Translations under genes and position numbers: made by a program | In this document: one piece after another, positions 1 through 7,458 of the stretch | Layout of the letters: each line of letters opens with the position of its first letter | Numbering within the stretch: the first letter of the stretch is position 1 | Notes under the pieces: model-generated | Told to the model about the DNA's origin: nothing | What the model saw: the letters and a program-made list of their open reading frames with translations, nothing else | The model's database searches: none | Assembly (NCBI GenBank): GCA_025362495.1 | Contig: JANYGI010000139.1 | Coordinates: 27,374 to 91,373, forward strand | Reading direction: 5' to 3' | Length of the DNA: 64,000 bases | Source: Byssovorax sp. | GTDB taxonomy: Bacteria; Myxococcota_A; Polyangia; Polyangiales; Polyangiaceae

Positions 1-224
1 AGCGTGGCGACGACGTTGGGGTGACGGATGCGGGCCGCGAGGCGGGCCTCGTCGAGGAACATGGCGACGAAGTCGGGCTCGGCCGCGAGGTGCGCGTGCA
101 TGGCCTTGACCGCGACGAGCCGCTCGAAGCCGCCCGCGCCGAGCGCGCGCCCGAGGCACACCTGCGCCATCCCGCCCGACGCGATGACGCGGATGATCTC
201 GTAGCGGCCGCCACGCAAGGTCAT
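1..224 (-). CDS. Ser/Thr protein kinase, N-terminal part (cut by window edge)
   Basis: The first 74 codons of a Hanks-type protein kinase, read leftwards and running off the window. The protein starts MTLRGGRYEIIRVIASGGMA, containing a Gly-rich loop of the form IASGGMAQV, followed by the VAVKAM motif with the ATP-anchoring Lys and an ARLAARIRHPNVV stretch matching helix C and subdomain IV. A GGAAG ribosome site lies just before the ATG at 222-224. The activation loop and catalytic residues lie outside the window, so activity cannot be judged. It is 111 bp downstream of the small Cys-rich membrane protein and could share its transcript. Confidence 0.9.
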   Translation of the reverse strand, partial: MTLRGGRYEIIRVIASGGMAQVCLGRALGAGGFERLVAVKAMHAHLAAEPDFVAMFLDEARLAARIRHPNVVAT

Positions 225-335
225 CGCTTCCAGGCTACACGAAAGCGGGGCCGCGTCGCGCGCGGTCACGCGGCGTCGAGAGCACGTGAACACGCGTACC
301 TGCGTCGCTGTGGATCCAGGACGCGAGCGACGCGA

Positions 336-623
336 TCACTTCGCGGTGAGCAACCCGAGCAGCGTCACGAGGAGCGCGAGGCCGAGGATCGGGACGGCGA
401 TCCAGCCGATCACGGTGAGCCACCCGCGGCGGAGCGTGCGCCCGCCGCGATCCTCGCAGGCCAGGCAGATCGCCCACACGCGCGCGCCGCCCTCGGTGAG
501 CACGCAGCAATCGCCGCACACCGGCTCTCGGCAGCGCGCGCAGGGGCCGGCGGCGAGCGCGCCGCAACGCAGGCACCTCGCGGGGCTGCTGCCACCGTCG
601 ACAGGGATGAGCGCGCCGGACAT
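336..623 (-). CDS. small Cys-rich membrane protein
   Basis: A 95-residue protein with nine cysteines in CxxC-type spacing (C17/C20, C28/C31, C36/C39/C40, C53/C56), looking like two small zinc-binding knuckles of B-box or zinc-ribbon type. A single strongly hydrophobic segment at about residues 70-92 ends the protein, so it is probably a tail-anchored membrane protein with the zinc module in the cytoplasm. There is no signal peptide. I recognise no named family. It precedes the kinase gene at the left edge on the same strand. Metal binding is inferred from the cysteine pattern only. Confidence 0.7.
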   Translation of the reverse strand: MSGALIPVDGGSSPARCLRCGALAAGPCARCREPVCGDCCVLTEGGARVWAICLACEDRGGRTLRRGWLTVIGWIAVPILGLALLVTLLGLLTAK

Positions 624-694
624 GCCGCCCAGCCTAGCGCAGGAGGCGCCCCGGCGCGCTGCTCGCGAAAGCTGAAAAGGGCTTCGTGATCCGG

Positions 695-719
695 GATAAG
701 CTCGTCATGGAGGCTTATC
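695..719. promoter_or_regulatory. inverted repeat upstream of Cys-rich membrane protein
   Basis: A perfect 7-bp inverted repeat, GATAAGC and GCTTATC, separated by 11 bp. It sits about 70-95 bp upstream of the start at 623 in a locally less GC-rich patch. The geometry fits an operator for a dimeric regulator, but no regulator is identified. A structural role in the RNA is also possible. Confidence 0.3.
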
Positions 720-757
720 ATGGTTTGATTGGCTGTGATCGCCGGGCGGTGACCGCC

Positions 758-777
758 GCCACCGCAAACGCGGTGGC
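758..777 (-). terminator. hairpin after the ECF/anti-sigma operon
   Basis: A perfect 8-bp stem (GCCACCGC / GCGGTGGC) with a 4-nt loop begins 3 nt past the stop codon at 781-783. There is no U-tract on the minus strand, so this is a terminator-like or 3'-end-protecting hairpin rather than a classical intrinsic terminator. Confidence 0.4.
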
Positions 778-780
778 CTT

Positions 781-1995
781 TCAGCGCTGCGCGGCAATCT
801 TCACGGCCTCGGCGCGGCGATACCCGTCCGGGTACGCCTGCAGGTAGCGCTGCGCCGCCGCCGCGGCGTCGGCCTGCCTGCCTGTGCGCTGCAGCGAGAG
901 AATGGAGAGGAACGCCGCGTCTTCGCCGCGTCCATCGGCGGGGTGAGCCTTCGAGAAATCGGCGAGGCGCCTGGCCGCAGAGGGGTAATCGCCGCGCTCG
1001 AAGAGGTGCACTGCGTCGGCGAAATCGGTCGCGCCGGGCTCGACCTTGGGGGGAGCGGGCGGGGCCACGGCGGGGACGACAGGCTCGTTCGCAGGGGCCG
1101 TGGCGGCCGGCGCGACCGCGACCGCGGGAGCAGGCCTCGTGACGACGCGAGCCGAGGGGCGCGCGCCCGGAGCCGCGATGGACGCGCGGCCGAGGCGCGG
1201 ATCCGCGGCGGCCGCGGGCGCGGGCGTCGTCCGATCGACAGCGGGGATCGCCGGGGCGGGAGGTGCGGTATCGACAGGCGGGCTCCAGGTGCTGCCGGCG
1301 GAGAGCTCGAATACGGCGCCGCTGTAGCGGACCTCGGCCTTGCCCTCTTGCACGGTCACGGTGCGGACCTTTGAATTGGCCGCCTCGACGCGCACCGACG
1401 CCCCGGCGAGCTCGATCTCGCCGTCGGCCGTCTTGATCAGGAAGCGCTCGCCCTTCGCGAGCGGGCGCACCACGAACGTGGCCGCGCCCTCGTCGAGAGT
1501 GACAGTCTCCGCGCCGGCCGCCGTCCGCTGGGCGAAGCGCGCGCCGCGCTCGGGAGCCACGGTGGTGGCGAAGCGCGCCGGCGCCGCGGCCGAAGGAGCG
1601 GTGAGCGCGACGCTGGTGCTCGCGGGCTCGCTCGGAGGCGCGTTGTGCGCCGTGAGCGGGGTGTGCAGCGTCCAGCCCACGAAGGCCGCCGCGAACATCG
1701 CCGCTGCGAGCATCAACCCCGTCGCCCAGCTCGGGCGCGAGCGCGCGAGCCCGCGCGGCTCGATGCGCGCCGCCTCGTAAAGCAGCCTGGCGCGGCTGCG
1801 CTGCTGCTCGAGCGGCGTCTGCGCCTCGGGGTGCTGATTGGCAATCTCGCGCAGCTCGGGCAGGGCCTCCAGGTGCGCGCGGCACGCCTCGCAGGTGGCC
1901 ACGTGACGGTCGAGCGAGGCGGCCTCCCGCTCTCCCAGCCGACCGTCGTACCGCGCCTCGACCAGACGCATCGTATCGCAGGACTCGATGCTCAT
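781..1995 (-). CDS. zf-HC2 / FecR / TPR anti-sigma-like membrane protein
   Basis: A 404-residue probable regulator of the ECF sigma factor encoded just upstream. Residues 1-45 form a putative zf-HC2 anti-sigma domain with the H-x3-C-x2-C motif (H31, C35, C38). A transmembrane helix lies at about 90-110, a FecR-like domain at about 145-237, then an Ala/Pro-rich linker, and a C-terminal TPR-like domain at about 318-404 resembling YbgF-type repeats. The ATG at 1993-1995 was chosen because it overlaps the sigma stop by 4 bp (ATGA) and follows the sigma gene on the same strand; longer readings run through the sigma gene. The topology suggests that a periplasmic signal sensed by FecR/TPR is relayed to a cytoplasmic sigma-binding domain. 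The exact mechanism is inference. Confidence 0.85.
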   Translation of the reverse strand: MSIESCDTMRLVEARYDGRLGEREAASLDRHVATCEACRAHLEALPELREIANQHPEAQTPLEQQRSRARLLYEAARIEPRGLARSRPSWATGLMLAAAMFAAAFVGWTLHTPLTAHNAPPSEPASTSVALTAPSAAAPARFATTVAPERGARFAQRTAAGAETVTLDEGAATFVVRPLAKGERFLIKTADGEIELAGASVRVEAANSKVRTVTVQEGKAEVRYSGAVFELSAGSTWSPPVDTAPPAPAIPAVDRTTPAPAAAADPRLGRASIAAPGARPSARVVTRPAPAVAVAPAATAPANEPVVPAVAPPAPPKVEPGATDFADAVHLFERGDYPSAARRLADFSKAHPADGRGEDAAFLSILSLQRTGRQADAAAAAQRYLQAYPDGYRRAEAVKIAAQR

Positions 1996-2597
1996 TGGAT
2001 GCCTCGTTTCGCCAGCGTTCGTCGTAGATCGAGCCGCGCGTAATGGAGCCTCGTCCACACGGTGGCAGCAGGGATGCCGAGGGCCGTCGCGACCTCTTCG
2101 CCGGACAGGCCCTCTCCTTCGATCATCAGGAAAACCATGCGCTTCTCTTCCGAGAGGCCGCTCAGCACCGAGTCGGCCGTGGCCAGCTCTTCCGTCACCA
2201 TGGCCTTCGACTCGGGCGTCGAGCTCACCGCGCGGGCGATGGTGTTGCCGAGCTCGGTGATGGCGTTGCTCCACCGGGCCCGCTTGCGCGCGCTCTGCCG
2301 CACGAGCTGCGCCGCGATGCCGACGAGGAACGCGCGCGCCGAGGGGCGGCCGTCGTAGGTCGCGGCGATCCGCATCAGCGTCAGGAATGTCTCCTGGACG
2401 ATGTCGTCGGCGTCGGCGCCGCGGTTCGTCGCGCGGAGCACGAAGCGCCGGACCGCTTCGCTGTGGCGGTCGTGGAGGATGCCCAGCGCCGCGAGGTTTC
2501 CCCCGGCGATGCGCGCGATCACGACGCCGTCATCTTCGGGAGGGTCCTGGCGTCGCGGCATCGTGATGACCGACCCGCGCGAGCTCGCGGCGCTCAT
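1992..2597 (-). CDS. ECF-type RNA polymerase sigma factor
   Basis: A 201-residue group IV sigma factor. Region 2 is visible around DADDIVQETFLTLMRI, and region 4 around LSEEKRMVFLMIEGEGLSGE followed by the helix-turn-helix ALGIPAATVWTRLHYARLDL. There is no region 1 or 3, as expected for ECF factors. It overlaps both neighbours by 4 bp, so it is translationally coupled to the exported protein before it and to the anti-sigma-like protein after it. It likely activates its own operon; a promoter with an AT-rich palindrome lies upstream of the first gene (4392-4406). Confidence 0.95.
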   Translation of the reverse strand: MSAASSRGSVITMPRRQDPPEDDGVVIARIAGGNLAALGILHDRHSEAVRRFVLRATNRGADADDIVQETFLTLMRIAATYDGRPSARAFLVGIAAQLVRQSARKRARWSNAITELGNTIARAVSSTPESKAMVTEELATADSVLSGLSEEKRMVFLMIEGEGLSGEEVATALGIPAATVWTRLHYARLDLRRTLAKRGIQ

Positions 2598-3517
2598 CGG
2601 ATCACCGCTTCGATACCGAGGGAGACGCCCGCGCCGATGGTATCGGGCAAGAATTCGCCGTCGAGCGCCACCGATCCGCGGATCGGGCCCGCGAGGGGAA
2701 ATGACCCGCGGAGGCCGAGGCCGAGCTGCGGATTGATGTGCACGGACAGCTCGTCATGGGGGCCGGGCTGACCAGGCGGCACGTTGGTCGCGCTCGGCTC
2801 GAACGCGAACGTGATCGACGGATCGACCGTGAAATGAAGCTGAAATGCGCTGTCGATGAGGCGGCGACCGCCGGACACGCCGAGCGTCGCCTCGGAGGTC
2901 GTGTGGTTGTGGTGCTCGCCCGAGCGCTCGAGCGTCGCGGGGATGGCGCCGCGCAGCCAGAAGCCTCCCGACCAGGCGCCGAAGGGGACCATGGCGCGCA
3001 CCGTCGCGGCGCCCCAGATCGCGTCCTCGGGCTTGCGGTAGCGCGCGCCGACGAGGGCATCGACGAAGAAGCGAGGCTCGGCCGGCGGCGCGACGGCGAT
3101 CGGCTTCTCGATCGGCAGCGGCTGCGCGACCTTTGGCTCGACGTTGCCGAGCGGCGCGGGCGCGACGTCCGCGGCGGGGGCCGCGAGCAGCGCTTTGGCC
3201 GAGGGAACGAGGTCGGCCGCGCGAGGGATCCGCCGCTCGACCCGTCGCCCATCCGCATCGGTGAGCGTCAGCGTCGCGGTGGTGCCGCTCGTGTCGACGG
3301 ACACGGTGAGCACGCCGCCGGTGCAGCTCCAGGCTTGACCTTCCACGGACGTCGCCTCCATCAGCTCGGTCATCGCCTGGCGAAAGTCGAGGGGCATCGT
3401 CGCGTCGGCGCGTTCGATTCGCACCGGCGCACACGGTCCCGCGCTCGCCGTTCCGGCGAGCAGCGCGGCGGCCGCGAGCGACGCGACCCCGACGACTGGA
3501 GCGAGGCGCATCGTCAT
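2594..3517 (-). CDS. exported protein of the ECF operon
   Basis: A 307-residue protein with a clear Sec signal peptide (residues 1-26, cleavage after TASA). A short domain follows, then an Ala/Pro-rich linker around residues 110-145, and a C-terminal half with alternating hydrophobic residues and repeated GLGLRGSFPL-type strands that could be an outer-membrane beta-barrel or beta-sandwich. No named family is recognised. ATG codons at 3517 and 3511 are both possible starts; neither has a strong ribosome site, and translation is probably coupled to the upstream lipoprotein, whose stop is 3 bp away. It may be the envelope target or sensor of the ECF system. Confidence 0.75.
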   Translation of the reverse strand: MTMRLAPVVGVASLAAAALLAGTASAGPCAPVRIERADATMPLDFRQAMTELMEATSVEGQAWSCTGGVLTVSVDTSGTTATLTLTDADGRRVERRIPRAADLVPSAKALLAAPAADVAPAPLGNVEPKVAQPLPIEKPIAVAPPAEPRFFVDALVGARYRKPEDAIWGAATVRAMVPFGAWSGGFWLRGAIPATLERSGEHHNHTTSEATLGVSGGRRLIDSAFQLHFTVDPSITFAFEPSATNVPPGQPGPHDELSVHINPQLGLGLRGSFPLAGPIRGSVALDGEFLPDTIGAGVSLGIEAVIR

Positions 3518-3520
3518 CGA

Positions 3521-4258
3521 TCAGTGATCGTGATCGTTATCGTGATCGTGATCGTGACCGTGACCGCCGTGACCACCCGGCCCGTGATCGTGGCTGGCGC
3601 AGCCCATCTGCGCGGGCGCGTTCGCGACGGGGACGCCCATCGGCAGCGCCGCGCTCGCGTCGCTGGTCGAGGTCGTCGCGGTGGCGCCCGAGGCCGCCGT
3701 GGGATCCGTCTGCCCGAGGTCGGGGCAGCCGTTGCTCATGTCCTCGGCGACGCTGCAGTCGACCGCTGCCGTCGTGGCCGCGCAGGGCTGCGTGGTGCCC
3801 GCGATGACGCCGTTCGTGCACGTCGCCGCCGTCGTCGTCCCGGTGATCTGGAGCGCCTGCATGTTGGAGCCGACCTTCGGATCCCAGTAGCGCACGGCGC
3901 CGATGTCGAGCGCGCCGCCACCCGAGGTCACCTGGATCTCGGTGCGAAGGCGGCCACCGCTAGCGTCGAGGACGAGCGGCGTCGACTTCCCATCGGCCGA
4001 GAGCAGCAGGCGGTACGTCCCGCCCGACTCGAGCAGCGCGGTGAACGTGCCGTCGCTGAGGACGGGCGTGATCGCCGAGGTGCCGTCGTCGCGCGCGACC
4101 GTGATCGCGGTGAGCGCCGCGGGAAACGAGGCCTGATCGATCGAGCCCGTGAGGGCAGAGGACGTCGACGACGTGGTCGAGCCCGAGTTGCAGCCGGTGA
4201 GGGCCGCGGCGCCGAGCAGCGCGCCGGCAGTCAGGTTCTTGAAGAGCGGGTGGAGCAT
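3521..4258 (-). CDS. lipoprotein with His/Asp-rich C-terminal tail
   Basis: A 245-residue lipoprotein with lipobox LTGC (Cys23). The body is Ser/Thr/Ala-rich with a Cna-B or carboxypeptidase-like beta-sandwich feel (TYRLLLSADGKSTPLVLDAS), and four to six further cysteines around residues 145-185. The last ~23 residues are an alternating His-Asp/His-Gly tail (HGHDHDHD...), encoded by a 6-bp tandem repeat. Such tails usually bind Zn, Ni, Cu or Co, so the protein may be a metal buffer or sensor at the cell surface. It is the first gene of the ECF operon, which would place metal stress as a candidate inducing signal. That functional link is inference. Confidence 0.75.
   Translation of the reverse strand: MLHPLFKNLTAGALLGAAALTGCNSGSTTSSTSSALTGSIDQASFPAALTAITVARDDGTSAITPVLSDGTFTALLESGGTYRLLLSADGKSTPLVLDASGGRLRTEIQVTSGGGALDIGAVRYWDPKVGSNMQALQITGTTTAATCTNGVIAGTTQPCAATTAAVDCSVAEDMSNGCPDLGQTDPTAASGATATTSTSDASAALPMGVPVANAPAQMGCASHDHGPGGHGGHGHDHDHDNDHDH
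3524..3565. repeat. 7 x 6-bp tandem repeat (GTGATC-type) inside the lipoprotein gene
   Basis: Seven consecutive copies of GTGATC or one-base variants (GTTATC, GTGACC). On the coding strand each unit encodes Asp-His. The unit is a multiple of three, so copy-number change would lengthen or shorten the metal-binding tail without a frameshift. Confidence 0.8.
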
Positions 4259-4391
4259 GGAGTGCCTCGAGCGGTGAAGTGTTGCACGGGCCGCGCGAGC
4301 CGCGCGGAGGAAGAAGCCGCCGCTGCGCCCCGGCGTGGGGAGGTGAAGCGCAGCGGAGGCACGGGGGTTGGCCCGGTTCGCCCGTTAACTT

Positions 4392-4406
4392 CAGAAATAT
4401 TTTCTG
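4392..4406 (-). promoter_or_regulatory. AT-rich palindrome, candidate promoter/operator of ECF operon
   Basis: CAGAAATATTTTCTG has perfect 6-bp arms (CAGAAA / TTTCTG) around TAT. It lies in the only AT-rich island of this intergenic region (about 4385-4406), some 135-150 bp upstream of the lipoprotein start. It could be a regulator-binding site or part of a promoter. Confidence 0.35.
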
Positions 4407-4683
4407 GAGCGTGAATTCGAAGCGATCGCCGGACAGCCGCGCGGTTGCGGCGGCGCGTCATCGGTCGATGGCAGAGCGTTCTCGTCGTCCCGCGCCACCC
4501 CTGCCACGGTGCTCGCCATCACTCCGACAGAGTTACTCAGGCGCCTCCGGTCGGCAGCAGGCCCGCCCGAGAGCGCGTGGGCAGGGCGAGTCTCCCGGCG
4601 GCTCTGCCGGCGAGGTGATCGGGTGATCGACGCGCTCGATTCCCTCGCTGCCGAGCGAAGCCCTGTCGAGGGTCGTTGCCCAG

Positions 4684-4711
4684 CGTCGCCCGACGTCAAC
4701 GCCGGGCGACG
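4684..4711 (-). terminator. hairpin after the PPC-repeat lipoprotein gene
   Basis: A perfect 9-bp stem (CGTCGCCCG / CGGGCGACG) with a 10-nt loop, starting 14 nt beyond the stop codon at 4726-4728. No U-tract follows, so the terminator call is tentative. Confidence 0.45.
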
Positions 4712-4725
4712 GGGCGCGCCGAGCT

Positions 4726-6927
4726 TCAGTTGATGGTCAAATCGAGCTGATACTGCCCGACCTGCTTGTTGTCCTGGTAGCCCTGGACCCAGGTGTAATA
4801 CGTGCCTGCCTGGAGCGACATGCTCAGGCTGGAGCAGGGGAACACGCCGCCGTCGTCGTTGAACGTCAGCTCCGTACCCGTGCTGTTGTCGAGGTGCAGC
4901 AGCGTGTCGCCGGGGCAGCTCGTCGCGTCGTTCACCGAGTGCACCGTCAGGGTCGCCATGCCCGGAGCGGCCAGCGTGAACGAGTAATAGTCGTGGTCGG
5001 GCGGGGCGATGGTGCCAATCCACTTGGTGAAGCCCGGCCACTGCGGCGTCGCCGTCATCAGCGTGTTGTTGGGCTCGATCTCGTAGGGCGCCTCGGCGTG
5101 GCAGGTGGGATCGCACCCGTCGCCGGCGGTGGTGTTGCCGTCGTCGCACTGCTCGGTCCCCGACTGGACCACACCGTCGCCGCAGCTCGGGGGAACGACC
5201 TTGATCTTCACCACGTACGAGGCGATGGCGGCGCTGTTGCCGTTGTACTCGACCCGGACCTTGTAGGTGCCGACGGCCATGTTGGCGGCCGCGGCCGTGG
5301 TCGCCGGCGACAGCAGCGAGCACTTCGCGGCGCCCCCGTCGTCGGCGGTGCCGATCAGCGCGCCCACGGGGTTGAACAGGGTGAGCTTGGAGTCGAAGCC
5401 GTTCGGGCAACCGTTGAGGCCGTCGGTCACCTGGATGAACACCGACGAGCCGGCCGTGGCGACGCTGAAGCTGAAGTAGTCCTGGTCGCCGATCGGGCTG
5501 ATCGCGGCCGCGAAGCCGTCGGCGCTACCGAGCGGGTTCGCCGTGGCCTGCGTGTCGTTGGGCTCGGTCTCGGTGATGAAGTTACCCTCGAGCTTGCACG
5601 TCGGCGAGCAGCCGTCGCCCGCGGTCGTGTTGCCGTCGTCGCACTGCTCGCCGAGCTGGAGGATCCCGTCGCCGCACGCGGGCGGCTGGAGCTTGATCCC
5701 CAGCACGTAGAACGGGGTGAGCCCGTTGTTGCCGAACTCTTCGACGCGCACGTAGTAGGTGCCGACCGCGAGGCTCGCCGCCGCGGGGTACATCGTCGGG
5801 AGGATCGCCGAGCAGCTGTTGGGCCCGCTCTCGTCGTCGCTGACGAGCTCGGTGCTGGTCGCGTCGTAGAGGTACATCTTCGAGTCGAAGCCGGCGGGGC
5901 AGTTGCCGAGGCCGTCGGTGACGGTGAGCGCCACGGACGAGCCGGGGACGGTGACGACGAAGCTGAAGTAGTCCTGGTCGCCGGTCGTGCCGATGGCCGC
6001 GACGATGCCGTTCTGCGCGCCGAGCGGGTTCGCCGTGGCCGCGGTGTCGTTGGGCTCGACCTCGTTGCCGAAGGTGCCCTCGAGCTGGCACGTCGGCGAG
6101 CAGCCGTCGCCCGCGAGGTTCGCGCCGTCGTCGCACTGCTCGCCCGCGCTGAACTGGACGATGCCGTCGCCGCAGCTCGGCGGCGTGAGCTTGATGTCGA
6201 TGATGTACGCGCCGATCGGGTTGATCGTCAGGTTCTCCACCTGCACGTAGTACTGGCCGGGCACGAGGCCCTGGAGCGACGGGTTCGTCGCCGGCAGCAG
6301 GAGCGAGCAGTTGCCCGCGCCGCTCGCCTTGTCGGACGCGAGGAGCTGACCGTTCTTGTCGAAGACGCGCATGTACGTCGTCGCGCCGACGGGGCAGCCG
6401 CCCATGCCGTCGCTGATCTCGGCGCGGAGCTGAGAGCCGCCGACCGTGACGTCGACCTCGAACACGTCGACGTCGCCGATCGGGTGGAGCGCGGCGGTGA
6501 AGCCCTTCGTCCCCATTTGCAGGACGTTGGCGCTCGATTTCAGGTTGTTCTGCTCGGTCTCGGCGGGGTAGGCCGCGCTCCCCACCGGCTGCATGAAGGG
6601 CGCGCCGCCCGTGCCGCCTTCGCCGCCCGTGCTCGCGGAGCTCGACGCGCTGGACGAGCCCGCCGCCGCGCCGCCCACGCCGCCGGTGCTGCTCGTCGAG
6701 CTGGTCACGTCGCCGCTGCTGGTCGCGCCGCTGACCGATGACGAGGCCGAGGCTGACGCCGTCGCCATGCCGCCTGCGCCGCCGTCGCCGGTCGTGAGCG
6801 AGCTGCCGCCCGCGCCGCTCGGCGTCTGCGTCGCGCAGCCCGCGGTCGTCGCCAGGCCGAGCGCGCTCGCGAACAGGACCGGCGCGGCCAGGCGTTGCGC
6901 GAGCTCAGGCAAGCAAAGTCTCTTCAT
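4726..6927 (-). CDS. large lipoprotein with PPC domains and myxobacterial Cys-rich repeats
   Basis: A 733-residue surface lipoprotein. The lipobox TTAGC gives Cys31. An ~80-residue Gly/Ser/Ala/Thr linker then leads into four PPC-like (bacterial pre-peptidase C-terminal) beta-sandwich modules. They are separated by three Cys-rich repeats of the form CGDG-x-EQCDDG-x-GDGCSPTC (near residues 250, 416 and 582), a repeat type known from myxobacterial surface proteins. Each PPC unit begins with an EPNDT-type motif and contains DQDYFSF or DVDVFEV. There is no catalytic domain, so it is likely an adhesin or scaffold. The start at 6925-6927 is preceded by a purine-rich GAGAGACGGAAA, and only this ATG gives a signal peptide. 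Confidence 0.85.
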   Translation of the reverse strand: MKRLCLPELAQRLAAPVLFASALGLATTAGCATQTPSGAGGSSLTTGDGGAGGMATASASASSSVSGATSSGDVTSSTSSTGGVGGAAAGSSSASSSASTGGEGGTGGAPFMQPVGSAAYPAETEQNNLKSSANVLQMGTKGFTAALHPIGDVDVFEVDVTVGGSQLRAEISDGMGGCPVGATTYMRVFDKNGQLLASDKASGAGNCSLLLPATNPSLQGLVPGQYYVQVENLTINPIGAYIIDIKLTPPSCGDGIVQFSAGEQCDDGANLAGDGCSPTCQLEGTFGNEVEPNDTAATANPLGAQNGIVAAIGTTGDQDYFSFVVTVPGSSVALTVTDGLGNCPAGFDSKMYLYDATSTELVSDDESGPNSCSAILPTMYPAAASLAVGTYYVRVEEFGNNGLTPFYVLGIKLQPPACGDGILQLGEQCDDGNTTAGDGCSPTCKLEGNFITETEPNDTQATANPLGSADGFAAAISPIGDQDYFSFSVATAGSSVFIQVTDGLNGCPNGFDSKLTLFNPVGALIGTADDGGAAKCSLLSPATTAAAANMAVGTYKVRVEYNGNSAAIASYVVKIKVVPPSCGDGVVQSGTEQCDDGNTTAGDGCDPTCHAEAPYEIEPNNTLMTATPQWPGFTKWIGTIAPPDHDYYSFTLAAPGMATLTVHSVNDATSCPGDTLLHLDNSTGTELTFNDDGGVFPCSSLSMSLQAGTYYTWVQGYQDNKQVGQYQLDLTIN

Positions 6928-7056
6928 TTTCCGTCTCTCTGCGGGAGGGTACGCTTCGAGGTCCCGAGCGGTCCGCGGGGCCTCGGGCATCATAGCGCGC
7001 CCGGGCCGCCGCGATCCACGTGCGCGCGCGTCTGGTTCGTGCGAAGCCCTGCAGGA

Positions 7057-7449
7057 ATGCGCCCCGTCGTGGAAGCGGTCGTGACCGAGCTGCTCGTGCG
7101 GCACCGGGCCTCGGGCCGGGTCCACCTGAACGACATCGACGAGGTCATCGGCGCCCTGCCCGTTTCGTACGACGAGGTCGATCACGTCATCGCGCGCCTC
7201 GAAGCCGAGGGGCTCGTGGTCGGCGAACCGCCCGATGAGGCGGCGATCACCGTGATGCGCGACGTGATGGCGAGCGCGCGTCGGCTGCGCGGAGCGCTCG
7301 AGCGCGCGCCCACGGTGGAAGAGATCGCCTTTGATTCAGGGCACGCCGTGCACCTCGTCCGGCGCGCCCTCGAGAGCGCGAGGAGCGCGGGCCCGCGTCC
7401 GCCCCTGCCCGGACTCATCCGTCTCCCCCGCGATGGAAAGCCGGAGTAG
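7057..7449 (+). CDS. standalone sigma-70 region 1.1-like / region 3-like protein
   Basis: A 130-residue protein with no membrane segment or signal peptide. Residues about 8-50 (VTELLVRHRASGRVHLNDID and following) match the pattern of sigma-70 region 1.1: a GxVxxxDIxEVIG helix-turn, then VDHVIARLEAEGLVV. Residues about 65-105 (RRLRGALERAPTVEEIAFDS and following) resemble sigma region 3.0/3.1. The DNA-binding and core-binding regions 2 and 4 are absent. It could be a DNA-mimic or RNA polymerase accessory protein. The start at 7057 follows GCAGGA. It is separated from lptA by 9 bp, so it probably opens the lpt/PTS operon. Homology is judged by eye. Confidence 0.6.
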   Translation: MRPVVEAVVTELLVRHRASGRVHLNDIDEVIGALPVSYDEVDHVIARLEAEGLVVGEPPDEAAITVMRDVMASARRLRGALERAPTVEEIAFDSGHAVHLVRRALESARSAGPRPPLPGLIRLPRDGKPE

Positions 7450-7458
7450 CATCGCCGC

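Larger units (their letters stand above)
4259..4725. other. 467-bp intergenic region before the ECF operon
   Basis: I see no convincing gene here; the short frames lack family resemblance and ribosome sites. It contains the AT-rich palindrome at 4392-4406 and the hairpin at 4684-4711. It must hold the promoter of the leftward ECF operon. Confidence 0.6.

Noticed and set aside
3524..3565. Short regular repeats considered as a CRISPR-like array
   Set aside because: Units are 6 bp with no spacers and lie inside a coding sequence; no cas genes are present.
4509..4733. A plus-strand frame of 74 codons in the large intergenic region
   Set aside because: Arg/Ala/Pro-rich, no similarity, and it would run through the terminator-like hairpin of the opposite gene.
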